Shown: positions 19,110 to 27,560, counted from the first letter of the stretch. The stretch is DNA of 46,351 nt from Candidatus Thermoflexus japonica (GCA_002898735.1 BEHY01000015.1:1-46351); one strand, 5' to 3'. Notes: generated by a model from the sequence alone, not told the origin. Made by a program: numbers and translations.

Positions 19110-19135
19110 GGAACTCACCGCGTGACCGTCAGGCA

Positions 19136-19231
19136 TTAACGGTCAATAACCCGCCTCCCCGCACCGGACCCGATGCCCGGCAGGGTCTCTGGACGACGGA
19201 TGCGTGGGAAGCGGGCAATGCCGTTCAACAT
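19136..19231 (-). CDS. candidate arginine-rich leader peptide of the arg operon
   Basis: A 31-codon frame starting ATG at 19231 and ending TAA at 19136, beginning about 24 nt after the predicted transcription start. Seven of 31 residues are arginine: positions 7, 10, 12, 13, 26, 27 and 31, using CGC, CGT, AGG and CGG codons. Codons 12-13 are adjacent arginines just before the segment (codons 18-21) that can pair with the terminator. The ribosome binding site is weak (GAAGCGAGA). The stop codon lies 26 nt before the terminator hairpin. Position, Arg content and paired structures fit a control peptide for ribosome-mediated attenuation; there is no direct proof of translation. The same frame is open further upstream, but the promoter lies inside it. 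Confidence 0.68.
   Translation of the reverse strand: MLNGIARFPRIRRPETLPGIGSGAGRRVIDR
19169..19180 (-). promoter_or_regulatory. antiterminator segment of the arg leader
   Basis: On the minus strand CCGGGCATCGGG, which is leader codons 18-21 exactly. Eleven bases are the perfect reverse complement of CCGATGCCCGG in the terminator loop and 3' arm (19085-19095), and a G-U pair makes twelve. The segment can alternatively be held in a local hairpin with arms GACCC (19183-19187) and GGGTC (19167-19171). These are the competing structures expected of an attenuator. Confidence 0.65.
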
Positions 19232-19261
19232 TCTCGCTTCAGCCCCAGCAAGTTTAGCCCA

Positions 19262-19290
19262 ATCATAAGCTGCTTCCAGCAACTTGTCAA
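19262..19290 (-). promoter_or_regulatory. argC: near-consensus sigma-70-type promoter of the arg operon
   Basis: TTGACA at 19285-19290 and TATGAT at 19262-19267 on the minus strand, with a 17-base spacer. The -35 is perfect and the -10 matches five of six. Transcription should begin near 19255, leaving a leader of about 340 nt before argC. Confidence 0.85.
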
Positions 19291-19449
19291 GAGGACCGCC
19301 GAAGCGCTTGCAGGGTTTTTCCATAGGGCTGGCTTCCATTCGGGGCCGGATGGCCCCTCCTTCCTTGCAGCCCTCCGGGCATGGGGAAGGACATACCGGG
19401 GGGGGCGGGCCGGCCTCCAGAGCCTCCATCTTTGTCCAGAGCCCGACCA

Positions 19450-20436
19450 TTATGAACGTCGCTCATAGACCTCCGGGTTCACACAATGGGGAAGCCGTTC
19501 CCCCCGCAGGCCGGCCAGGACGTTGAGCGCCGCCAGCTCCGCCATCCGATTCCGGGCCGTCACCGTCGCGCTGCCGATATGAGGGACCACAAGACAATTC
19601 GGCAGCTGGAGAAGCGGATGGTCCGCAGGGAGAGGCTCCGGATCGGTGACATCCAGCGCGGCGGCAAAGATGCGTCCCTCCTTCAGGGCCTCGTAGAGGG
19701 CTTCCGTATCCACAATGGGGCCGCGGGCGGCGTTGATCAGGACAGCGGTGGGCTTCATTTTGGCGAAGGCTTCCCGGTTGATCAGGTGGTAGGTCGTGGG
19801 GTTCAGATCGGTGTGGATGGTGATGAAGTCGCTCTCCCGGAAAAGGGTGTCCAGATCGACAAAAGTTGCGCCCAGCTCCGATTCGGCCGCCTCGTTCCGA
19901 CGCACATCGTAATACAGGATGCGCATGGCAAACCCTTTCGCCCGGCGGGCCACCGCCGTCCCGATCCGCCCCATGCCGATGATCCCGATCGTGGCTTCGT
20001 AGACGTCCTGCCCCAGCAGAAGCAGCGGGCCCCAGGTGACCCAGCGCCCCTCCCGCACGTAGTCGACCGCCTCCTTGATCCGTCGGGCAGCGGCCAGCAG
20101 CAGGGCCCAGGTGAGATCCGCGGTGGCCTCCGTCAGGACCCCCGGCGTGTTCCCCACGGGGATCCCCCGTCGGGTGCATTCCGCGACATCGATGTTATCG
20201 AAACCGACGGCCATGTTGCTGACGACCTTGAGGCGGGGCGCCGCATCCAGCAGCTCGGCGTTCACTTTCTCCGTCAGCAGGCAGAGCAAACCGTCCGCAT
20301 CTGCCACTTCGCGGAGCAAAACCTCCCGGGGGACCGGGAGGTCGCTGTCCCACACCTTCAGCTCCGCGTGCTCGCGCAGGATCTCGAAGGCCCGCTCCGG
20401 GATCCGTCGGGTGATGTAAACTTTGGGTTTCGCCAT
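19450..20436 (-). CDS. D-2-hydroxyacid dehydrogenase (glyoxylate/hydroxypyruvate reductase type)
   Basis: NAD(P)-dependent enzyme of 328 aa in the D-isomer 2-hydroxyacid family, most like glyoxylate/hydroxypyruvate reductases and glycerate dehydrogenases. N-terminal substrate domain [16 protein letters not shown]; Rossmann loop [19 protein letters not shown] near 145-163; catalytic Arg in [11 protein letters not shown], Glu in DVTDPEPLP and His in VVPHIGSAT. Length and [14 protein letters not shown] are typical. GGAGGCCTCCC precedes the ATG. It could serve serine/glycine or C2 metabolism; the exact substrate cannot be read from sequence. The arg promoter lies about 160 bp beyond its stop. Confidence 0.9.
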   Translation of the reverse strand: MAKPKVYITRRIPERAFEILREHAELKVWDSDLPVPREVLLREVADADGLLCLLTEKVNAELLDAAPRLKVVSNMAVGFDNIDVAECTRRGIPVGNTPGVLTEATADLTWALLLAAARRIKEAVDYVREGRWVTWGPLLLLGQDVYEATIGIIGMGRIGTAVARRAKGFAMRILYYDVRRNEAAESELGATFVDLDTLFRESDFITIHTDLNPTTYHLINREAFAKMKPTAVLINAARGPIVDTEALYEALKEGRIFAAALDVTDPEPLPADHPLLQLPNCLVVPHIGSATVTARNRMAELAALNVLAGLRGERLPHCVNPEVYERRS

Positions 20437-20791
20437 GGGAGGCCTCCGTTTTCCGAGGATTTACATCGCCATCCCCTCTCGTCGTGGAGCTTTGCCGCAC
20501 GGCGGGATGGAAAAAACAGAGGAACCACCGTCCGAAGGGCTGCAGGAGGGGAAGGCCGATTCCGGCGCATGATCGATCAGGCCTGAGAAGGACGCACGCC
20601 GGGCCCGCGACGTTCCTCCCCCCGCTCGGAGAGGCGCCGGGGGCAACCTCCCGGCGACCTCCCAACCCAGGCAGCCCTCCCATCGGGATGTTGAGGAAAA
20701 GGCAGGCTACAGCATGCCTCACCCCTGGCTCTCGCCAGGGGGGCAGGGTAAGCCGCTTCGCCGCTCATCCCCGATCCTTGACCGCCCTCAT
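20437..20791. other. 355-bp intergenic region with one hairpin
   Basis: No gene is supported. A perfect 8-bp stem CCCCTGGC-tctc-GCCAGGGG sits at 20722-20741, about 50 bases beyond the stop of the 71-aa gene, and may mark its 3' end, though no T-run follows. Upstream elements of the glycerate-type dehydrogenase should lie at the left side, but I see no clear promoter. Confidence 0.4.
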
Positions 20792-21007
20792 TTACCCGAC
20801 ACCGCCGCTCTCCAGCGCATCCACCGCCTGGTCCACCAGCTCCACCAGCTCCTCCCATTCGTCTTCGGTCAGGTGGATGGAGACGTTGCCCAGCTCGAGG
20901 TGGAAGAGGGACTGGCCGTCATCCCCGGTGCTGCGCCAGAGGGCGAAGTGCTCCGTCTCCGCCAGGGTTTCCATCGTGAACTCGTCTTCAGGATCGCTCG
21001 GGAACAT
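20792..21007 (-). CDS. small acidic protein, function unknown
   Basis: Protein of 71 aa, very acidic, with no family I recognise. It has an alternating beta-type stretch (HFALWRSTGDDGQSLFHLELGNVSIHLTEDEW) followed by an amphipathic helix (EELVELVDQAVDAL). No cysteines or membrane segment. AAGGAG seven bases before the ATG supports translation. It lies between two minus-strand genes with about 150 bp on the upstream side, so it may be its own unit or follow the 346-aa membrane protein gene. Function should not be inferred. Confidence 0.7.
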   Translation of the reverse strand: MFPSDPEDEFTMETLAETEHFALWRSTGDDGQSLFHLELGNVSIHLTEDEWEELVELVDQAVDALESGGVG

Positions 21008-21158
21008 GAGTCGCTCCTTACAGGATGGGGTGAGGAATCACACGGCCGGCTCCCTCTATGGAGGCTTTCAGGGCCCACACGAACACCCTCCGCGCCCCGC
21101 GCGGCTCCCACTTGGAGAGAGCCGGGCCGCACAAACTTGGGTGGTTAAGTCGCAGCGC

Positions 21159-22199
21159 TCATGGCGCGGGGGATCCCTCCTCCTTTCGCCAGGCAGCCAG
21201 GTCCAGGGTGAGGCGGGCGAAGAAGCTGTTCGGCGGCAGCGCTCCAGTGCCGTATTCCATCTCAACCACCCGGGCCTGCAACCGCAGATCTCGTGTCTCG
21301 ACTTCGATGATCGCGCCCGGGGTGGCCAGCACCAGATCCCCCTTCTGACGCAGCCGCGCCTGGAGCCCGGTATCCCGGTAGGCATACTCGCTGGCCAGCA
21401 CTTTGGTGACCGTTTTGATGTCGTTCTTGTCAAACAGCCAGACTTCGAAGGCAGTGACCTTCGCCGGATCGCCAACTCCGATGGTCTCCGAGATGCCCAC
21501 TCCATATTCCCCGAGGAACTCCCCATTGGGCAGCTCGATGGGGAAGGACAGATCGAAATGGTCATCCCCCAGCTTATAGGTCACCTGATGCCGGGAGAGG
21601 GGCGGCTCCCACGTTTCCGGATACACCTCCGCAGGAGCTGGCCGCTCCGGAGCGGTGGGGGCAACCGATGGGCCCGCTGGAGCCGCAACGGACACCGGTC
21701 GTCGGGGAGCGGCCCTGGGAGCGGGGCGGCGCAGGAGCCAGAAAGCGCCGATGCCCACCAGCGCCAGGCCGGCCAGTCCGATCAGACACGGGGCTGGAAT
21801 ACCACCCCCCCGGGCGGGCGCGGGCAGCGCGGGGGCCTGTTCCCAGACTTCCGCCAGCCGCTCCATTGCCCCTCGACGGGCGATATCGGCCTCCTGCTGG
21901 GCCAGGCGCCGGATCTCCCCGGCCGCATCCCGGGGGTGCCATCGCTGGCCCAGCCAGCTGATGCTGTCCTCCGGGCGCAGGAACCCGGCCCGGACCGCGT
22001 CGGCCAGCAGGCGCAGGTAGTTCGCCCGGTAGTCGACCCGCAGATCCACCGGCGCGGCATCCGTCCATTCCACCGGCTGGATATACCAGCCGTAAATCAG
22101 GCCGCCGGCCAGCCCGATCAGGAAGGCCACGGCGCCGATCAGCAGGGCCTGACGGTAAGGTCTGAGCAGGATCCCAAGGGCTTGCAGGATCGTTTTCAC
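21159..22199 (-). CDS. two-segment membrane protein, function unknown
   Basis: Protein of 346 aa starting with GTG after AGAAGGAGGTCTGCC. A hydrophobic segment at about 17-39 (ALLIGAVAFLIGLAGGLIYGWYI) is followed by a conserved-looking motif QPVEWTDAAPVDLRVDYRANYLRLLADA, a helical region, then a second hydrophobic segment near 138-156 (LIGLAGLALVGIGAFWLL) and a proline/alanine-rich linker. The C-terminal 140 residues are a predicted soluble beta-rich domain (VTYKLGDDHFDLSFPIELPNGEFLGEYG). With two segments both long soluble parts are not on the same side as the middle loop. I do not recognise the domain; it resembles lineage-restricted Chloroflexota hypotheticals. Confidence 0.75.
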   Translation of the reverse strand: MKTILQALGILLRPYRQALLIGAVAFLIGLAGGLIYGWYIQPVEWTDAAPVDLRVDYRANYLRLLADAVRAGFLRPEDSISWLGQRWHPRDAAGEIRRLAQQEADIARRGAMERLAEVWEQAPALPAPARGGGIPAPCLIGLAGLALVGIGAFWLLRRPAPRAAPRRPVSVAAPAGPSVAPTAPERPAPAEVYPETWEPPLSRHQVTYKLGDDHFDLSFPIELPNGEFLGEYGVGISETIGVGDPAKVTAFEVWLFDKNDIKTVTKVLASEYAYRDTGLQARLRQKGDLVLATPGAIIEVETRDLRLQARVVEMEYGTGALPPNSFFARLTLDLAAWRKEEGSPAP

Positions 22200-22323
22200 G
22201 GCAGACCTCCTTCTGGATTCTCGAGGGCATCCATCGCCTGATGAGCCGGTTCTCCCTGGGGCCTCGCCTCTCCGGCAGGAGCCCAGCTGGATACGCCTTA
22301 GCCCTGAATCGTGCCGGCCGGGA

Positions 22324-23418
22324 TCACCGCACCGGGATCAGCGGATCCCGCGAGGCGTGGGTCAGGACTTCGCGCACGCCATCCGTATCGATCACCACCA
22401 TATCCTCAACGCGAATCCCCCCCCACCCGCTGATGTAGATCCCGGGCTCCACCGTCAGGACCGCCCCGGCCGGGACGGGGTCCTCCGCGATAGGGCCGGC
22501 GGAAGGTTTCTCATGGATCTCCAGGCCAACCCCATGGCCCAGGCCGTGGCCGAAGGCGTCCCTGTATCCAGCCTCCTCGATCACCGCACGGGCCAGGGCA
22601 TCGATCTCCTTGCCGGGCATCCCTGCCCGCATGTTCCGGATCGCAACCTCCTGGGCGCGCAGGACGATTGCGTAAAGCTCCCGGAAACGCCGGGGCATGC
22701 GGCCCAGGACAAAGGTGCGGGTGCTATCGGAATGATAGCTGTCCACCCGCGCCCCGAGGTCCACGATGATCGGCTCCCCGACCTTCAGCCGGCGATCGCC
22801 CGGATGATGGTGCGCCATGGCGGCGTTCGGGCCGGAGGCGACGATCACATCGAAGGCCACATCGTCCCCGCCATGGGTGCGCAGATATTGCTCCGCCAGC
22901 CATGCTGCCTCTCGTTCCGTCATCCCCGGCCGCAGCCGGCGACGGAGATAGGCCATGGTGGCATCGGCGATGCGAGCGGCCTCCCGGATGCGGGCCAGTT
23001 CCTCTTCGTCTTTGACCGCTCGCATCGCCTCGATCCAATCCTTGATGGGAACCCATTCCACATCCGGTGTGGCCTCCCTCCAGGACATCCACTGGTCTAC
23101 GGTGAGATGGGCGCTCTCGAAAGCCACGCGGCGGGGCGAGCCGATCTCTTTCAGGAATTCCGGAAGGACCTCCACGAAGCGGCGGCTGGGAAGGCGGTAG
23201 AGGGTGAAATCCGGCGCCTGGCGGGCGGCCTGTTCCCAGTAGCGAAAATCCGTCAGGATCCAGGCCTGGCGCGGTGTGATACAGAGAACGGCGGCGGAGC
23301 CGGTGAAACCGGAAAGGTAGCGGACGTTCGGGAGATAGGTGATGAAGACGGCCTCGAGGCTCTCTTCGGCCATTCGCCGACGCACCCCTTCCACTCGCTC
23401 CCGATGCCGGGTGTTCAT
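22324..23418 (-). CDS. Xaa-Pro peptidase (M24 family)
   Basis: Metallopeptidase of 364 aa that removes an N-terminal residue before proline or splits Xaa-Pro dipeptides. It has the creatinase-like N-terminal domain (about 1-125) and the pita-bread catalytic domain. All five metal ligands are visible: Asp in IIVDLGARVDSY and in DSTRTFVLG, His in GHGLGHGVGLEIHE, Glu in LTVEPGIYI and Glu in IRVEDMVVI. PNAAMAHHHPGDRRL supplies the substrate-side histidines. A plausible promoter (TTGCTC, 17, TACGAT) lies about 60 bp upstream. Aminopeptidase versus dipeptidase cannot be settled from sequence. Confidence 0.94.
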   Translation of the reverse strand: MNTRHRERVEGVRRRMAEESLEAVFITYLPNVRYLSGFTGSAAVLCITPRQAWILTDFRYWEQAARQAPDFTLYRLPSRRFVEVLPEFLKEIGSPRRVAFESAHLTVDQWMSWREATPDVEWVPIKDWIEAMRAVKDEEELARIREAARIADATMAYLRRRLRPGMTEREAAWLAEQYLRTHGGDDVAFDVIVASGPNAAMAHHHPGDRRLKVGEPIIVDLGARVDSYHSDSTRTFVLGRMPRRFRELYAIVLRAQEVAIRNMRAGMPGKEIDALARAVIEEAGYRDAFGHGLGHGVGLEIHEKPSAGPIAEDPVPAGAVLTVEPGIYISGWGGIRVEDMVVIDTDGVREVLTHASRDPLIPVR

Positions 23419-23474
23419 CCTGAGCGCTCCGAAGAGAGGAATCCGCCCCCGATATGGGGCCTGTTTAAGTTCCT

Positions 23475-23503
23475 ATCGTAATGGATTTCCCCTGCCTGAG
23501 CAA
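23475..23503 (-). promoter_or_regulatory. possible promoter of the Xaa-Pro peptidase gene
   Basis: On the minus strand TTGCTC (23498-23503) and TACGAT (23475-23480) are 17 bases apart. The -10 matches four of six and the -35 three of six. Confidence 0.4.
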
Positions 23504-23759
23504 GCGCTTCCGGGGCCAGCGCGGCGTTTTCGGTTTTCCAGCCCCGGGAACCCGGAGATTGACATGCTGATTCCCTTTTTCCCGTGGGGCGAGAGCTTAT
23601 GGGGAAAAGGAAGGGATAAAAGGCTTTTCCCCCTCGTCGCTCCGATGAGCAATGAACGGGCCGATATATGCGTGGAGATTAAAAAGAGATAGAATGAGCC
23701 ATGGGCGATAGGATTCCATGATGCGCTTGCCTTTCGTGAGGGACGGAAAAGGGGTGACG
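23504..23759. other. AT-richer divergent region with a hairpin before the NfeD gene
   Basis: The stretch includes a hairpin with arms GGGGAAAAG (23601-23609) and CTTTTCCCC (23624-23632), and a TAGAAT box at 23690-23695 that could be a -10 element for the NfeD gene. No reading frame here looks real. Confidence 0.35.
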
Positions 23760-25112
23760 ATGCGTCGGATTCTCTGGTTGGGCTGGATCTTATGGCTGGT
23801 CGCATGGGGAGGCTGGGCTCAGGAGACATCCACCCGGCGGGTGTTGTGGTTGCGAGTGGAAGGCGCTCTGACCCCGGTCGTGGCCGACTATCTGCGGCGG
23901 GGGATCCAGACCGCTCAGGATCAGGGGGCGGAGGCCATCGTCCTGCAGCTGAACACTCCGGGCGGAGAGGTCAACCTCACCCTGCGGCTGGTCTCGATGA
24001 TCCGCGAAAGCCCGGTCCCCGTGATCGTCTATGTGGCCCCGCGCGGGGCGATCGCGGGATCCGCCGGGACGCTGGTGACGCTGGCCGGGCATCTGGCCTG
24101 GATGGCGCCGGAGACGGCCATCGGGGCCGCCTCCCCGGTGGGCGGCCAGGGGGAGGAGCTCCCCCAGACCCTCAGCCAGAAGGTCAAGGAGATCCTCAAG
24201 GCCCAGGTCCGCAGCCTGGCGGAGCGACGGGGTCCCGATGCGGTGCAGCTGGCCGAAGCGGCGGTGGAATCGGCGAAGGCGGTGAGCGCCCGGGAGGCCC
24301 TGACCGCCGGGTTAATCGATGGGATTGCGGAGAACCCGGAGGACCTGCTCCGCCAGCTGGATGGCCGGACGGTCTCGGTCCAGGGCCGGCCGCGCACGCT
24401 CCGCACCCTGGGTGCCGCCATCGTCCCGCTTCCGATGAACATCGTGGAGGAAATCCTCCATCGCCTGGTGGACCCGAACATCGCGTTGATCCTCCTGGCC
24501 ATCGGCGTGCAGGCCATCCTGATCGAACTCTCCAATCCCGGCGGATGGGTCGCGGGGTTCATCGGCGTGGTGTGCCTGTTGCTGGCCGCTTATGGCATCG
24601 GCGTGCTGCCGGTCAACTGGCTGGGATTGCTCCTGATCGCGGTCGCCATCGTCCTGTTCATCCTGGATGTCAAAGCCCCAACCCACGGGGCCTTAACCGC
24701 CGTGGGGACCGCCACCTTCATCGCCGGCGCGCTGGTGTTGTTCGCCCCGGTGGCCCGCTCGCCTTTCCCGCCGCTTTCCCCGTGGGTCGCCGGCGGCACC
24801 GGACTGGCGATGGCGGGCTTCTTCGGGTTCATCGTGGCGAAGGCGCTTCAGGCGCAACGACGGCCCAGCGTGATGGGCGTGGAAGCTCTGATCGGACGTC
24901 TGGGGGAGGCCCGCACGGACCTCAATCCCATCGGGATGGTGCACGTGGCCGGCGAATTGTGGACAGCGGAGAGCGAAACCGGTATGATAGCGGCCGGCAC
25001 CCCTGTGCAGGTGGTAGGGGTGGAAGGCCTTCGATTGCGGGTGCGGAAGTGGATGCCATCGCCGGGCCCGTCGACCTCCGCAACCCCGTCGGAATATCAG
25101 GGAAACAGGTGA
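23760..25112 (+). CDS. NfeD-family membrane-bound serine protease
   Basis: Protein of 450 aa of the long NfeD (ClpP-class) family. A signal peptide occupies about residues 1-20 (MRRILWLGWILWLVAWGGWA). Residues about 27-225 are the ClpP-like protease with AIVLQLNTPGGEV, then Ser101 in GAIAGSAGTLVTLAG and likely base Lys141 or Lys143 in LSQKVKEILKAQ; MAPETAIGAASPV is also typical. Four or more membrane segments follow at about 250-375, and an OB-fold NfeD tail closes the protein (GRLGEARTDLNPIGMVHVAGELWTAE). Such proteins act with stomatin/SPFH partners in membrane quality control; no such gene is adjacent. An ATG at 23718 would add 14 residues ahead of the signal peptide. The regulator gene starts 17 bp after. 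Confidence 0.92.
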   Translation: MRRILWLGWILWLVAWGGWAQETSTRRVLWLRVEGALTPVVADYLRRGIQTAQDQGAEAIVLQLNTPGGEVNLTLRLVSMIRESPVPVIVYVAPRGAIAGSAGTLVTLAGHLAWMAPETAIGAASPVGGQGEELPQTLSQKVKEILKAQVRSLAERRGPDAVQLAEAAVESAKAVSAREALTAGLIDGIAENPEDLLRQLDGRTVSVQGRPRTLRTLGAAIVPLPMNIVEEILHRLVDPNIALILLAIGVQAILIELSNPGGWVAGFIGVVCLLLAAYGIGVLPVNWLGLLLIAVAIVLFILDVKAPTHGALTAVGTATFIAGALVLFAPVARSPFPPLSPWVAGGTGLAMAGFFGFIVAKALQAQRRPSVMGVEALIGRLGEARTDLNPIGMVHVAGELWTAESETGMIAAGTPVQVVGVEGLRLRVRKWMPSPGPSTSATPSEYQGNR

Positions 25113-25128
25113 GGTAGAGCGATCCGCG

Positions 25129-25788
25129 ATGAGCCGTCTCGGGAACGGAACCGACCGCCTGCGTGTGCTGATCATCCATCCCAATCTGGAGACAGGGGAG
25201 CGATTGGTCCGGAGCGCTATACAGGCCGGGCACGCGGCCCACTATGCCCCCGATCTGCGCGGGGTCCTTGCGCTGATCACACGGGCCATCCCCGACATCA
25301 TCGTGGCGGATCGGGGATGGCTGGAACGCAACGGCCGCGGATTGTTCAGCGCCCTTCGGGGTTGCTCTCCCCTCCCCCTCATCTGTCCGGTGGAAAGTGT
25401 GGATCGGGATCCGGTCTGGGATCGGCTGGCCCGGGCGGTGCAGGCGTTCCAGACATGGACCGGGGGGGAGGTCATGCGGGTGGGCTCCCTGGTCATCGAT
25501 CACGGCCGCAAGCAGGTGATCTGGCGCGGCCAGCCCGTGCAGCTCCCCCCCCTTCAGTTCAAAATCCTGACGGTCCTGGCCCGACGGGCTGGTCAGGTGG
25601 TCTCGCACGCGGACCTGGTGCGTGAGGTCTGGGGGATCGAGGCCGACGATCCGGAAGCCCGCGAGCTGCTGAAAGTTCATATCCGGCAGATCCGCAAGCG
25701 CCTGGGGCTGGATCCGGAGCGGGGAGAGGTGCTGGTTTCCGTGCGCGGCTTCGGTTATATGCTGACCTCGCCGGAGGAAGAAGGATGA
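25129..25788 (+). CDS. OmpR/PhoB-type winged-helix regulator with degenerate receiver
   Basis: DNA-binding protein of 219 aa. The C-terminal half (about 115-212) is a clear OmpR-type winged helix: GSLVIDHGRKQVIWRGQPVQLPPLQFKIL in pieces, HADLVREVWG, and VHIRQIRKRLGL followed by VRGFGYML. The N-terminal half looks like a receiver: VLIIHPNLETGERL then PDIIVADRGWL with Asp61 in the phospho-acceptor place. The acidic pair near the first strand is missing (HP instead of DD), and the usual Lys near the end is not evident. Phosphorylation by a histidine kinase is therefore doubtful, and no kinase gene is nearby. Its stop overlaps the start of the next gene (ATGA). Confidence 0.88.
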   Translation: MSRLGNGTDRLRVLIIHPNLETGERLVRSAIQAGHAAHYAPDLRGVLALITRAIPDIIVADRGWLERNGRGLFSALRGCSPLPLICPVESVDRDPVWDRLARAVQAFQTWTGGEVMRVGSLVIDHGRKQVIWRGQPVQLPPLQFKILTVLARRAGQVVSHADLVREVWGIEADDPEARELLKVHIRQIRKRLGLDPERGEVLVSVRGFGYMLTSPEEEG

Positions 25789-26672
25789 CGGAGCGACCGG
25801 ACCGACGGCGGGGATTGGGGATCGGCTACACATTGCTCGGCGTGTTCAGCCTGATCGCGATAACGGGAGGTATTTTCACCGCAATCCGCCCGCCTTCTCC
25901 ATGGAGTGCGTTGGCCTCCACCGCAGCCATACTGGCGCTGATCGGCACCCTCGGGACGGGCTACACCCTGCGGGGGCTGCAATCCGCCCGGTATTATCTG
26001 GATCGCAACGGCCTGACGATCACATGGTGGCCGGCTGTCCATGTGATCCCGATCCACGCCATCCGGGAGCTGCGCCCGGGCCCAACCAGCCGGAAGGCGA
26101 TCCGGAGGTGGCGGGGCGTGCGCTGGCCGGGCCTCTATGCAGGCCATGCGTGGGCCGTGGAGGAAAACCGGCCCGTCCTCTTCTTCGCCACCGAGGATCT
26201 CCCCAAGCAGCTCTGGGTGATCACGGAAGCAGCCATCTATGCGATCTCCCCTGTTCACCCCCAGCGCTTTCTGGAAGCTTTCGCCGAGCGAGCCGCCATG
26301 GGGCCCACCCAGCGCCTGCAGCAGACGACCATCTTCCCGGGATGGCGTCAGCGGGCCCTCTGGGGAGATCGGGGAGCATGGGCGTTGATGCTCCTGGGCG
26401 GCATCACCCTGTGGGGGATGTGGCTCTGGTTCTGCGGGCAATTCCCCCGCATGCCGGCCTGGGTGCAACTGGGGGGATCCGCCGAAACGCTGTTCAGCCC
26501 GGCCGCCCATCTGACGCGCCTGCCCCTGCTGGGCGCGCTGACCTGGATGGTGAACGCGGCCCTGGGAAGCCTGCTCCACGAGCGGGAGCGTCCAGCGGCC
26601 TATGGCCTGTGGGTGGTGGGGCTCCTGGTCCAGATCCTGCTCCTCGGAGCCCTGCTTCAGATCATGCGGTAA
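25785..26672 (+). CDS. PH-like-domain membrane protein
   Basis: Protein of 295 aa. Two hydrophobic segments (about 12-32 and 42-62) are followed by a cytosolic region like bacterial PH domains (ARYYLDRNGLTITWWPAVHVIPIHAIRELRPG, later PVLFFATEDLPKQLWVITE and AIYAISPVHPQRFLEAF). Two or three more hydrophobic segments follow at about 200-220, 248-262 and 273-293. The arrangement matches bacterial membrane proteins with an embedded PH-like module, function generally unknown. It overlaps the regulator gene by four bases, so they are coupled, and a terminator follows about 85 bp after its stop. Confidence 0.75.
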   Translation: MTERPDRRRGLGIGYTLLGVFSLIAITGGIFTAIRPPSPWSALASTAAILALIGTLGTGYTLRGLQSARYYLDRNGLTITWWPAVHVIPIHAIRELRPGPTSRKAIRRWRGVRWPGLYAGHAWAVEENRPVLFFATEDLPKQLWVITEAAIYAISPVHPQRFLEAFAERAAMGPTQRLQQTTIFPGWRQRALWGDRGAWALMLLGGITLWGMWLWFCGQFPRMPAWVQLGGSAETLFSPAAHLTRLPLLGALTWMVNAALGSLLHERERPAAYGLWVVGLLVQILLLGALLQIMR

Positions 26673-26756
26673 CGCCCGAACAGGGCACCCGGGGTTGGGC
26701 CTGGATCGGGGAGGCCGGATAGCCCCCTGACATTTTTAACAGATCGCGAACTCCGG

Positions 26757-26786
26757 AGCGGCGGCCTTCAGCCGCCGCTTTGTGTT
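26757..26786 (+). terminator. intrinsic terminator after the NfeD-regulator-PH unit
   Basis: AGCGGCGGC (26757-26765), loop CTTCA, GCCGCCGCT (26771-26779) form a 9-bp GC-rich stem followed by TTGTGTTT. It would end transcripts coming from the membrane protein gene, 85 bp upstream, before dcd. Confidence 0.8.
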
Positions 26787-26828
26787 TCCATTCTTTTCTT
26801 TTCATCCCACCCGGAGGGGAGAGAGAAA

Positions 26829-27386
26829 ATGGGTCTGAAATCCGACCGCTGGATTCGCGAGATGGCCCTCAAGCATCGGATGATCGAACCCTTCGAAGAG
26901 TCCCAGGTGCGGCCCGGTGTGATCTCCTATGGCCTCTCCTCCTATGGCTACGACATCCGCGTCGCGGATGAGTTCAAGGTGTTCACCGACGTTTACAGCA
27001 CCATCGTGGACCCGAAGAATTTCGATCCCCGCTCTTTTGTGGACGTCCGCGGCGAGGTCTGCGTGATTCCGCCGAACTCCTTCGCCCTGGCCCGGAGCGT
27101 GGAATACTTCCGCATCCCCCGCAACGTCCTGGTGGTCTGCGTGGGGAAGTCCACCTATGCCCGGTGCGGGATCATCGTGAACGTCACCCCCCTGGAGCCG
27201 GAATGGGAAGGATACCTCACCCTGGAGATCAGCAACACCACGCCACTACCGGCGAAGATCTACGCTTACGAGGGGATCGCCCAGGTCCTTTTCTTTGAAG
27301 CCGATGAAGTATGTGAACGATCGTATAAGGATAAGGGCGGCCGATATCAGAACCAGCAGGGCATCACGATCCCGCGGGTTCGTTAG
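26829..27386 (+). CDS. dcd: dCTP deaminase
   Basis: Cytosolic enzyme (185 aa) converting dCTP to dUTP, the source of dUMP for thymidylate. Diagnostic segments: [71 protein letters not shown] with the catalytic Glu, and [13 protein letters not shown]. The [14 protein letters not shown] tail is the usual nucleotide-closing C-terminus. Length is normal. GGAGGGGAGAGAG lies upstream of the ATG. It lies between a terminator and the BMP importer genes; the shared theme of nucleotides may be chance. A bifunctional deaminase/dUTPase cannot be excluded, but the sequence is of the monofunctional trimer type. Confidence 0.96.
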   Translation: MGLKSDRWIREMALKHRMIEPFEESQVRPGVISYGLSSYGYDIRVADEFKVFTDVYSTIVDPKNFDPRSFVDVRGEVCVIPPNSFALARSVEYFRIPRNVLVVCVGKSTYARCGIIVNVTPLEPEWEGYLTLEISNTTPLPAKIYAYEGIAQVLFFEADEVCERSYKDKGGRYQNQQGITIPRVR

Positions 27387-27499
27387 AGCTCGTTTCGAGG
27401 CTTCAGGAGCTGGGCAGCGGAGCGGGACTCCTTCTAGAGGCTTCGGGGACGGACGGGCTATTACACAGGAGCTGGAAAACCCCACAGGCCAGAAGGAGG

Positions 27500-27528
27500 T
27501 TGCGCGGTCAGACTCCGCTGCATAAAAT
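27500..27528 (+). promoter_or_regulatory. probable promoter of the BMP importer
   Basis: TTGCGC (27500-27505) and TAAAAT (27523-27528) with a 17-base spacer. The -10 matches five of six. Transcription would start about 25 nt before the lipoprotein gene. Confidence 0.5.
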
Positions 27529-27560
27529 AGAGGGCAAGATCCCCACCGCGGGAGGAGAAG

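Noticed and set aside
19110..19140. T-box riboswitch upstream of argC
   Set aside because: There is no T-box consensus (AGGGUGGNACCGCG) or specifier-loop layout; the Arg-codon frame explains the leader better.
19136..19450. A 104-codon minus-strand frame touching the dehydrogenase stop, read as a separate gene
   Set aside because: A near-consensus promoter lies inside it, its first half is low-complexity Pro/Gly/Cys text, and only the last 31 codons have a sensible role as the arg leader peptide.
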